From a virus: DNA of 22,545 bases. The translations under genes and the position numbers were made by a program. The stretch's first letter is position 1; each line of letters begins with the position of its first letter. The stretch covers positions 1-22,545 of the IMG/VR virus record IMGVR_UViG_3300006805_000182, one strand, 5' to 3'. Of this stretch, positions 7,347 to 14,804 are shown in pieces. The notes below the pieces were generated by a model. It saw only the letters and a list, made by a program, of their open reading frames with translations, did not search any database and had not been told where the DNA came from.

Positions 7347-8246
7347 TCAATTCAACTTGCCTTCTTTGATCAAGGCGGATTTGTTTCGGGCATATTCCTG
7401 ATCTGTCATCCCCATCAGGCTTGCCATCTCACGTTCCTGAGAGTTTAAACGCACAACATTCGGCTTTGTGCCGGAATTGGTCGTCGGAGAACGCGAAACG
7501 GGAGCTGCTGGGGGCGCAGAGCGGCGAGCTGTTGGGGCAGAAGCACTTGACAAGGCGGAATCCTCTTGTTGAACGAAACGACGCGACTGAATTTTCAACG
7601 TATCTTCAATCGTATTGAAGTAATCGTCTGAATCAGCCTCAATCCCGTCCGCAACCGCGAGGTTGTGGGCCGCAATCATCTTCTGATAGAGGCGAGGGTT
7701 CGTTGCATACTCCGGATGAGACCTGACCCAGTCCGCAGAACGTCCCGAAAGCTGAGAAGCAAGGGCTTCGACGGGGTCGGAGGGAGCTTGAGGCTGGTTT
7801 TTCAGCTCCTTTACCCTGTTTTCGTACGCATTCCGGCCCTGTTCAAGCTGCATTTTCTGTGCAGAGGTCTCCGACATCTGCATTTGAATGTCAGCAGCCG
7901 CTTCATGGTCGCCGGATGAGAGCGCATCTGCATAAGAACGTTTTAATGCGAGCTGATTCGACTTCACTGTGTCGATTGCGTTGTCGATCAGCCGGAGATT
8001 CGTGTCATCGACCTCGCTTTTGGCAGCAGTTGCCTGTTCCGAGGCCTGTTTCATCCGCCTTTCAGCGTCCAAACGAGCCTGACGCTCTTCCTCGAGCTTG
8101 AATTTCAGCTCTCGAATGCCGTCCTCGGCTGAAATTTCATCCCTCGGGTGATCTTCAACCTTTTCCACCTGAATGTCTTCAGCTGGAACTTCATTCTCGA
8201 GCGGTTCAAGCACCAACTCAATATCATTTTTATCGTTTTCTGACAT
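7347..8246 (-). CDS. Scaffolding protein (predicted), 299 aa
   Basis: This probably guides capsid assembly and then leaves the procapsid. The N-terminus is strongly acidic (ELVLEPLENEVPAEDIQVEKVEDHPRDE, given in part). Residues about 45-150 are a long coiled coil (KLEEERQARLDAERRMKQASEQ, then further charged heptads). A proline/serine/alanine-rich linker covers residues 228-262. The C-terminus has VRLNSQEREMASLMGMTDQEY, a short helical element like the coat-binding end of scaffolds. The length, low complexity and place two genes before the capsid genes all fit. Start: ATG at 8246 with AAGGAG close upstream. It is separated from the GroES-like gene by only nine bases. Confidence 0.8.
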   Translation of the reverse strand: MSENDKNDIELVLEPLENEVPAEDIQVEKVEDHPRDEISAEDGIRELKFKLEEERQARLDAERRMKQASEQATAAKSEVDDTNLRLIDNAIDTVKSNQLALKRSYADALSSGDHEAAADIQMQMSETSAQKMQLEQGRNAYENRVKELKNQPQAPSDPVEALASQLSGRSADWVRSHPEYATNPRLYQKMIAAHNLAVADGIEADSDDYFNTIEDTLKIQSRRFVQQEDSALSSASAPTARRSAPPAAPVSRSPTTNSGTKPNVVRLNSQEREMASLMGMTDQEYARNKSALIKEGKLN

Positions 8247-8255
8247 TTTGGCTCC

Positions 8256-8648
8256 TTACCAAACCTGATCGACATCTAAAATGCGACCTTTGACATTGAC
8301 ATCATTCAAAATTTTGCAAGGAACGCTATTTATCGTGATTGTCCAGCCGTCCGATGCTCGAGAAACGAGCCAATCGCCTTCATTAATGGTTACTTCTTTG
8401 AACCATTGACCTTCTTCGTCTTGAAAAGCAGTCGGGCCTTTTTTCAACACAAGGCCAACCTTGCTTTGATAAATATCTTCGTCGACTGTTTGATCAGTCA
8501 AAATAATTCCGCTTTTTGTTATCTTTGGTCGGAGATAAAGCGCAACAAGAACTTGGTTGTTGAACAATTCAAAATCAGAAATGTCTCCAACCTGCTCAAC
8601 GAGCAGCTCTCGAGGATCTGTTTCGTGGTACATCTTCATTGCAGGCAT
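8256..8648 (-). CDS. GroES-like co-chaperonin, 130 aa
   Basis: Likely a phage version of Cpn10 that works with the host GroEL, plausibly for folding capsid protein. Key parts: NQVLVALYLRP (31-41), TKSGIIL (44-50) in the place of the GroES mobile loop, KVGLVLKKGP (63-72), INEGDWLVSRASDGW (88-102) like the GroES GD-V-F segment, and a C-terminal IL-DVNVKGRI strand. The N-terminus (about 30 residues) is an extension with no counterpart in GroES. The frame opens at a TTG (8684), but the ATG at 8648 lies one base past the preceding stop with GAGG upstream. It is distant from cellular GroES in sequence, so the function is inferred. It sits directly before the scaffold gene. Confidence 0.75.
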   Translation of the reverse strand: MPAMKMYHETDPRELLVEQVGDISDFELFNNQVLVALYLRPKITKSGIILTDQTVDEDIYQSKVGLVLKKGPTAFQDEEGQWFKEVTINEGDWLVSRASDGWTITINSVPCKILNDVNVKGRILDVDQVW

Positions 8649-8649
8649 G

Positions 8650-8868
8650 TCAGTTTTCCCCTCTGACTGTTTCGCCATCGGCAATTGCCTTGGCTTCGTT
8701 CACAAATTCAAGTGCAAGCGAAAGCCCTTGAACTTTTCCGACTTGACGCTGGTATTCATCGAATGAAGATGCCGAACCAGCGGCAAGATTGTCTCGGATG
8801 CGTTCGTATTCCGCTCCGATCATTCTTTTCAACTCATAACTGAGTTGATGCGTCGTATTTAATATCAT
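8650..8868 (-). CDS. Small conserved phage protein, 72 aa
   Basis: This is an alpha-helical small protein (LKRMIGAEYERIRDNLAAGSASSFDEYQRQVGKVQGLSLALEFVNEA in outline). Its last part, with the pattern Y...VG...GL..AL, recurs in small proteins next to head genes; no function is known. The start is the ATG at 8868 with AGGGG six bases upstream. That Shine-Dalgarno is part of a duplicated CAGAGGGG element tied to the structured leader just before it, so this gene and the GroES-like and scaffold genes behind it may be under RNA-level control. Confidence 0.75.
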   Translation of the reverse strand: MILNTTHQLSYELKRMIGAEYERIRDNLAAGSASSFDEYQRQVGKVQGLSLALEFVNEAKAIADGETVRGEN

Positions 8869-8961
8869 TTCAGACCCCTCTGATTATCCCCTCTGTTAAT
8901 TGTTGGGCCGGACACCACAGAGGGGTGAAAGCGTCCGGCCCTTTTCACGGAATTGCTTCCG
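8869..8961 (-). promoter_or_regulatory. Structured RNA leader with candidate H-type pseudoknot
   Basis: On the minus strand, directly after the stop of the 534-aa gene, there is a small hairpin CGGAA-GCAA-TTCCG (8961-8948), then a perfect 9-bp stem (8941-8933 with 8913-8905) with a 19-base loop. Loop bases 8925-8917 (CCCCTCTGT) are exactly complementary to ACAGAGGGG at 8896-8888. A second CAGAGGGG copy (8882-8875) is the Shine-Dalgarno of the gene starting at 8868. Loop lengths of 7, 3 and 8 bases allow an H-type pseudoknot. The loop could also pair with the Shine-Dalgarno copy instead. Confidence 0.55.
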
Positions 8962-8966
8962 AGAAC

Positions 8967-10571
8967 TTATTTTGGCCCAGTCAGACCGTAAGCCTTAACC
9001 TTTTCCAACCGACCCAAACCTCCGCCAGCAGCATGATCAATGACGTGGGTCGCACGACCACCGTATCTCCGTGGCATCATTCCTGGAGGTGGCATCATTC
9101 CTGGAGGAGGACCGCCAGCTCCTGGAGGCATCATTCCTGGAGGTGGCATTGGAGGACCACCTTGAGGCATTGGAGGTGTTCTCGGGGACATTGGAGCAGG
9201 AACTGGTGCATTCGGCATCATGCCGCCGCCAGCAGGGCTCCCGTGCGCACCAATGATGATATTGATGTGCGTCTTGCCCTTGCCTTTGCCAACTTTGCCG
9301 CCCTTTGCGTGAGCTTTGCGACCGCCAACAACTCCAGGAACCTTGGTTGTTGAGTTGCCAGAGAACACGCCGCCGCCGCTGTATTTCATTGTGCGACCGC
9401 CGCACTGTTTGCATGAGCAATCGGCAGCATGTTCCGCTTTGCCGCCCTTCTTCAAGCCCTTCATGGACTCCTGCTTGTCGTGCTTGTCATCCGCTTCCGA
9501 GGCTTCCCATTGCTTCATGGTCATGCCGCGCTTGGCAGCGAGCTTCTTGTCTTGGGCTTCATCCTTCGCGGAGCCTTCGAACTTGACCTTGCCGCCGCGC
9601 TTTTGCGCCATAACCCCAACCAAGTCGCTTGGGTTTGATTCCTGAGCTTTGCGGACTTGTTCTTTTCTAATTATGTCACGAACATCATCACGCTTTTCAC
9701 TAAGACCCATCATTGGATCCCTCATTGGGGAGGGTTGCGGCTTTGATTTTGGCTGGGCAAGATCCGTGTTGTACATTTTGCCTTTGTATTCAAACGTCTT
9801 TGGCCCACCCTCGAGCATTGCTGCACGACCTGCTTTGAACGCTTCGCCGAATGAACCGCCGCTAGCTTTGTGGGTACGACCGCCCTTTTTGTAGCCAGTT
9901 TCAGAAGCCGTCCGGTCGTAGTTTTTAAGATCAGAAGCAAATTGCTTCCGTGCCATCATCCCTTCTTTAGGGCTGACGCGCTTCGAGGCAAAAGGGTTAA
10001 ACTCGCCACTCGACGCGGCAATAGACTTTTCTTGAGAATCTTCCATCTTGCTCTTGGACTTCGCGTACTCTGTGCCCTCAGAACGCATGCCGCCATTTGC
10101 TTTGCGAACAGCTCCCCCCTTCTTCATCGCCCCTGCAGCACGACCCATCATCTGGTTCTGCTGATTGATTGGGTTCTCGCCGATTGGGCCACCGCCAAAT
10201 TTCTTGGCTTTGCCGCCATGCTTCAATCCGCCAACGTGCGCCTTGCCGCCTTCGCGGACTTCATTCGCCATCTTCTGATCACGGTTGATCAGGTTGTCAG
10301 GAGTGAGGTAGCGTTCTGCACGACCGCCCGACTTGCGGGGCATCCGGTCAGCGCGATTTGCCGCCTTCATACCATCCGCTTTGCCAACGACTTTGCCGCC
10401 TTTTTTGTATGAGCGCTTGCTCAATGGACGCATGCCAGTTTGAACATCAGTGTTCAATGGCTCGGAAGGCGACCAAGTTGACGAGTCAACCTTTTTTTGT
10501 GGGTCGGTGGAGGAGAGGCGTTTTGCCTTTGCCTTCATCGCAGAACGTACAGTTTTGGCGGAATATTCCAT
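8967..10571 (-). CDS. Lysine/glycine-rich GGK-repeat protein, 534 aa
   Basis: A large low-complexity basic protein of unknown function. KKGGK or KHGGK type motifs recur at about residues 56, 118, 150, 228, 325, 374 and 423. RADRMPRKSGGR (73-84) is shared with the 91-aa protein. SFGEAFKAGRAAMLEGGPKTFEYKGKMY (240-267) is a short motif found in phage proteins. CSCKQC (385-390) may bind metal. KTHINIIIGAH (433-443) looks like a strand. Residues 455-503 are proline/methionine/glycine-rich, encoded by an 18-base tandem repeat. The frame opens at TTG 10592, but the ATG at 10571 has GGAG six bases upstream. It is probably a virion or DNA-associated protein, by composition and location only. Confidence 0.8.
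   Translation of the reverse strand: MEYSAKTVRSAMKAKAKRLSSTDPQKKVDSSTWSPSEPLNTDVQTGMRPLSKRSYKKGGKVVGKADGMKAANRADRMPRKSGGRAERYLTPDNLINRDQKMANEVREGGKAHVGGLKHGGKAKKFGGGPIGENPINQQNQMMGRAAGAMKKGGAVRKANGGMRSEGTEYAKSKSKMEDSQEKSIAASSGEFNPFASKRVSPKEGMMARKQFASDLKNYDRTASETGYKKGGRTHKASGGSFGEAFKAGRAAMLEGGPKTFEYKGKMYNTDLAQPKSKPQPSPMRDPMMGLSEKRDDVRDIIRKEQVRKAQESNPSDLVGVMAQKRGGKVKFEGSAKDEAQDKKLAAKRGMTMKQWEASEADDKHDKQESMKGLKKGGKAEHAADCSCKQCGGRTMKYSGGGVFSGNSTTKVPGVVGGRKAHAKGGKVGKGKGKTHINIIIGAHGSPAGGGMMPNAPVPAPMSPRTPPMPQGGPPMPPPGMMPPGAGGPPPGMMPPPGMMPRRYGGRATHVIDHAAGGGLGRLEKVKAYGLTGPK
9073..9144 (-). repeat. 18-base tandem repeat in the 534-aa gene
   Basis: GGCATCATTCCTGGAGGT occurs at 9073-9090 and 9127-9144, with a one-base variant at 9091-9108. 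On the coding strand it encodes PPGMMP units of the proline/methionine-rich tail of the protein. It is probably length-variable between relatives by slippage. Confidence 0.85.
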
Positions 10572-10592
10572 GGTCGTCTCCGGAGGTTGCAA

Positions 10593-13500
10593 TTACGGGC
10601 GTCCCCGCATGCCGCGAGAGGGGTAATCAGAGCCTCGCGGCAGAGACCTGATTTTGCTGAGGGCGACCTCGACAATCGGACTATTATGTTCTGTTTTTGT
10701 CTTTTTGGCAATGGGGCTTTTCACCTCGCCGCCAGATTTGTATTCCTCAACTTCTTGATAAGTTCCGTCCGGCATCAACACCCGTCTCCGAGGTTTGCGA
10801 GGCTGAACAATCGGATCACGGCGATTGTCGCTGGTCATTGGAGCAGGAGGGTTGCCGGAGTTGCCCAGAAAATCCAACCAACCGCCGCTGTTCCCGACAG
10901 GGTTCCCAAATTCATCATTCTTCGCTTCGAAGCGCGAATTGTCGGGCTGATTGAATTGATTGCCGAGGTACCTTCCGCCAATCGCTCCGATCGGACCGAG
11001 CGCAATTCCGCCCAAAACAGACCCAATGTTGCCGCCCATGTTGCCGAAGAAACTATCGTCTCCGCGCTGAGGAGGCATTGGTGCGCCGCCGCCGCCAATG
11101 TTGAAACGATCATTGCTGTTGTCGGGACGGTTGTCGGGGCGATTGTCGGAACGGTTGCCGCCGCTTGGGTCAGCAGTTTGGGTACCGGAGCCAGCGTTGT
11201 AATTCCGGTCGGCATCGCGGGAGGTTGCCGCAGGGCGTGCTACGTCTGCCGCGCCACCTGGATTATCGCCAGTGCGAACGTCTCCGCCGTAGTCGTAGCC
11301 AATGCGACCGCCGCGAGCTTCGTTTATGTCAGGCTTCGACGGGTCAAAATCGCCGTTGTTGCCCGTCGCAGACTTTATCTGCTCCGGATCAAAGGCAATG
11401 TAACTGTCTTGCGCCTCGGGATAAACCTTTTTGAATGCATCGTCGCCAAGGTGTCTTAGATTTTCCGGACTTGGTCGTTTGCCTAAATCATTCAAACCTT
11501 CGCGACGGTTTAAGTAAACAATGCCGTCGTGGCCGTGTTCTTTTAAAGCGTTTTGAAGTGCCTCTTGTGGTTCAGAGTTTTCTAAATATTTAAAACTTTT
11601 TCCCACTATTTCTTTAGACAATTGACCCATAGCACGTCGAGGAGAAAACGAGCCGTAATCTTCCAAGCGAATTGGATTCTTGATGTTTAGGTGAACGGGG
11701 TACATGTGCCCACGTTGCTCGGGCTTGGATCCGGTAAAATAACCCGCTTGTTCTTTTGACCCAAAATGACTGCCCATCTCACTCGATTTGGTGTCAAACT
11801 CTTGGAAATCCCGCCTTTCATCGTCACCCTCATTAGGGTCTGTTTTATCAAAGATTGCGCGAGTGCCATGATAAAACACTTTTGGAGATCCGTCAGGGTT
11901 TTTTAAATCTGGGTGCGAGCCTTTGTGCCATGCCGCCAGATTCTCTTCACGCTGTGGATCATCATGAGGAAGCACCGCTCCGCCGCGCTTCCATGACTTT
12001 TGATTGTTCGGGATCGAGGCATTTGCTTGAGGCGTGGATTCAAAAATTGGCAGTTGATGAGCATTCATTGAAGATTGATTTCTTGCACGCCAATTATTTT
12101 CCATCTGATTTCGAGTTGCCGAGGGAAGATCTGCCCAAGCCTGCACAAGAGCATTACGCTCCGTGTCATTTTGAGGAGCATCAACTCCCATTGCATCCGC
12201 AACCTCAGCATGAGTTTGCATGGACCTTTGCATAGCTCCTTTTATTGGAATTTCAAAATTTTCGCTTGTTTTCCCAGCTTTTGGGTCGTGCATTTTCATC
12301 ATTCTGTCAAGCGTTGGCTCGAGCTTTTCGTCGTAATATTCTTTAACTCCTGGCTGTCCAGACCAACGCTGGCTTTGAATATTGCCATTGCTCAAAACAA
12401 TCCCATTATAATTGCCATCGGCCATCTCTTTGAGAAGCCGTTTCGCAGCAAGGTCTGTCCACTTTTTTGTGTCGGTGACGTGCGGACCTGCGGGAACGCT
12501 GTTATTTTTTAAATTATAATATTCATTCTCAAGTCTATATTGCTCATAGTTAAATTTTTTAACTGCATTATACAACGCTGCTCCTTCTGTATTAAAATAA
12601 TCTTTGTCTACCAATTTATACCAAGCTTCGTCTGCCTTTCTATCTCTTATTTTATATTCTTCAAAATCGGTTTGAGCAATTTCGTCAGTTACGCCATGGG
12701 CGATTTCAAGATCTTTCCTTGCGGCTTTCTTCCATTTTCCAAATCTATCAGTAGCCTCTTCTGCTTCTTTTACAGCAGCTTGATATGCTGCTTTTGCTTT
12801 TTCCAACGCTCCTGGGTCGGAAAATCTTCCGCGACCTTTTTGACCCCAATCGCCTTGAACCTCCTCAGCATGAAGGTATTTTTTTCCAGGAGCAGGGCCG
12901 AATTGATTGTCATTCGGGTTATTTTGCCGCCACCATGAATGCAAACGGTCAAAATCTTCTTGCGGTATTTTATTTTTAACATGATAAAGCATACCAGCCC
13001 CAATACTTTTGGTCGACCATTCATCATTGTCAAAAGGAGCAATTCCAAAACTTTTAGAATAAAGATTTTTTACTTCATCGTCCGACATTGGCGGCGTTGG
13101 TTTAAAAACGTCTGCCAACCGCAAATGGAACAAAGGATTGTAATCCGAATAATGCGTGTCATATTGGAAAAGTTTCTTTTCCGGTTTCCACTGAGCGATA
13201 ATTTCGCGATAGTTTTTGTTATTGCCAGACCCTTTCAGCGTGTAACCTTCATGGTTCGCTTGGGTCGCTTTGAGATAAGTTTTCAAAGGACCGACGCGAT
13301 ATACATTATATAAATGATCAACCAACTGTTTGTCAATGTTTTCGCTGTGGTAGCCTTGATCCATTAAATCATCTTTTAAATCACTTAACTCAGCACGTAC
13401 ATCATCTTCAGCGTCTCCAAAAATTTTTTTGAAAAGAACCGGATCAGCTAAAGCTTCTCCCGCAAGCAAATGTCTTGCGGAGTCAGGATCAATTTTTTCA

Positions 13501-14804
13501 TTAGTATTTGGATCCCTAAGGTATCTGTTGTCTCGAACAACTTCTTCATAATCATCAAGGTTTGCGTTGTCCAAACGTTGCGCGACATCGTTTTTGCTAA
13601 CGGTTTTCTTGCCCAAAGCAGGAGTCATGTCGGCGACTTTTGCCCATTGTAGCTCGTCTTCCTTCACGCCCTGCTGGTTTTTTAAAAATTTTACCCAATC
13701 TTCTGGAGGCATCGCTTCTTGTTTGGCGTTTCTTGCGACCTCTGCCGCATGAGAATAAACCCCAAGCGCATTTGTCCGCCGCATTGGAGGCTCTTCAGGA
13801 GGATTATTATGACCAGCCCCAGGAGCGACGACTTTTTGCGGAGGAGCTTCTTCCCTCTGAGCAACGATTTTGCCCTGCTCGGCGATTTGCTTCGTGTAGA
13901 AATCGTAGTCAGGGGAGCCTTTTGTGTATTGATTGCGTTGCTCGATCAGTTCTTTTATGTAAGCCTGAGCCTTTGCACGACGAGCCGCGAGGCTTCCGCC
14001 ATCTTCTTTGTGAATTGGGCCGCCGTCCGAAAAATATTTTGGCCCATCATCATGGGTTTCTTTTATTTCTTTCACCCAACGATCTGGGATTTCTTCGTAT
14101 GTTGTCCCAACATATGCACCTTTTGGGTTGGGGTGTTTATTCATAAAATCAATAAACGGATCGTCGTGGGTCGACTCATCGTCGTCACCTCCGTAGCCCA
14201 TGTCCGGAGAAATATGTTCATAATGGCTGGCAGGAACTCTAAATTTTGTTGTTGTTTTGTTTTTCGACGTAACAAAATTCGATGGCGCATCAATCGCAGC
14301 AAAAACTCCATATTCCCCCTGAAGTCTATTTTTCCTTATGGATTGGCCTTTATGTCCAGGAGTTTCGTGGTGCAAAACGATGCCGTCGGGATAATGCTTT
14401 TTCAAATAATTTATGAAAAGCTGTTGCTCCCTTGAAATACGACCACCGCTCTCTTTGTGAATGAGGCCACCATCAGATTTATTCGGAACGTCCTCGTCGG
14501 GCAAATCAGGGAAAAGGTCTGTTTGTTGTTGACGAAGCCCGTATTGCTGGTTTCTGTTTTTCAAACCATCAATCAATTCATCGTTATTTCCGAAAAACAT
14601 ATTCAATGGGCTAATTTCAGGATCCCTCGCTGAACGAAGGCCTATTGATCTGAGAAGCTTCGAGTATTCCTCGTCGGACATTGCTTTTGCGTTGAAAACC
14701 GCAGTTTGTTTATTCAACGCGCTCTTCTTTGGTCGACCGCCACGAGCGAGGCCGATCTTGATAGGCTTCATCGAACGTGCGAGGCGAAGGATGTCTTTTG
14801 TCAT
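10593..14804 (-). CDS. Giant multidomain polyvalent-type protein with ADP-ribosyltransferase domain, 1403 aa
   Basis: This is probably a virion protein carried into the host. Parts in order: a charged N-terminus; residues 140-250 with VLHHETPGHKGQ, GVFAA and IPDRWVKEI, weakly ART-like; a MPPEDWVKFLKNQQGVKEDELQW helical unit (365-387); a domain with NYREI (531-535), HAEEVQGDW (645-653), KKWTDLAAKRLLKEM (780-794) and NYNGIVLSNG (798-807), a set I know from very large phage proteins (usually EEVQSDW). Residues 955-1160 are an ART-PolyVal-like domain: VFYHGT, GSHFGSKEQAGYF, YPVHLNIKNP, GHDGIVYLN and AFDPEQIKSATGNNGDFDP. A glycine-rich hydrophobic stretch follows (1254-1282). The ATG at 14804 overlaps the portal stop (ATGA). 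The middle of the gene is AT-rich while both ends are GC-rich. The transferase call is good; its target is unknown. Confidence 0.85.
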   Translation of the reverse strand: MTKDILRLARSMKPIKIGLARGGRPKKSALNKQTAVFNAKAMSDEEYSKLLRSIGLRSARDPEISPLNMFFGNNDELIDGLKNRNQQYGLRQQQTDLFPDLPDEDVPNKSDGGLIHKESGGRISREQQLFINYLKKHYPDGIVLHHETPGHKGQSIRKNRLQGEYGVFAAIDAPSNFVTSKNKTTTKFRVPASHYEHISPDMGYGGDDDESTHDDPFIDFMNKHPNPKGAYVGTTYEEIPDRWVKEIKETHDDGPKYFSDGGPIHKEDGGSLAARRAKAQAYIKELIEQRNQYTKGSPDYDFYTKQIAEQGKIVAQREEAPPQKVVAPGAGHNNPPEEPPMRRTNALGVYSHAAEVARNAKQEAMPPEDWVKFLKNQQGVKEDELQWAKVADMTPALGKKTVSKNDVAQRLDNANLDDYEEVVRDNRYLRDPNTNEKIDPDSARHLLAGEALADPVLFKKIFGDAEDDVRAELSDLKDDLMDQGYHSENIDKQLVDHLYNVYRVGPLKTYLKATQANHEGYTLKGSGNNKNYREIIAQWKPEKKLFQYDTHYSDYNPLFHLRLADVFKPTPPMSDDEVKNLYSKSFGIAPFDNDEWSTKSIGAGMLYHVKNKIPQEDFDRLHSWWRQNNPNDNQFGPAPGKKYLHAEEVQGDWGQKGRGRFSDPGALEKAKAAYQAAVKEAEEATDRFGKWKKAARKDLEIAHGVTDEIAQTDFEEYKIRDRKADEAWYKLVDKDYFNTEGAALYNAVKKFNYEQYRLENEYYNLKNNSVPAGPHVTDTKKWTDLAAKRLLKEMADGNYNGIVLSNGNIQSQRWSGQPGVKEYYDEKLEPTLDRMMKMHDPKAGKTSENFEIPIKGAMQRSMQTHAEVADAMGVDAPQNDTERNALVQAWADLPSATRNQMENNWRARNQSSMNAHQLPIFESTPQANASIPNNQKSWKRGGAVLPHDDPQREENLAAWHKGSHPDLKNPDGSPKVFYHGTRAIFDKTDPNEGDDERRDFQEFDTKSSEMGSHFGSKEQAGYFTGSKPEQRGHMYPVHLNIKNPIRLEDYGSFSPRRAMGQLSKEIVGKSFKYLENSEPQEALQNALKEHGHDGIVYLNRREGLNDLGKRPSPENLRHLGDDAFKKVYPEAQDSYIAFDPEQIKSATGNNGDFDPSKPDINEARGGRIGYDYGGDVRTGDNPGGAADVARPAATSRDADRNYNAGSGTQTADPSGGNRSDNRPDNRPDNSNDRFNIGGGGAPMPPQRGDDSFFGNMGGNIGSVLGGIALGPIGAIGGRYLGNQFNQPDNSRFEAKNDEFGNPVGNSGGWLDFLGNSGNPPAPMTSDNRRDPIVQPRKPRRRVLMPDGTYQEVEEYKSGGEVKSPIAKKTKTEHNSPIVEVALSKIRSLPRGSDYPSRGMRGRP

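Noticed and set aside
8905-8941. 9-bp hairpin as a simple intrinsic terminator for the 534-aa gene
   Set aside because: On the minus strand it is followed by AACAATTA, not a T-run. The T-run lies on the plus strand, where I find no gene. The loop complementarity gives a better explanation.
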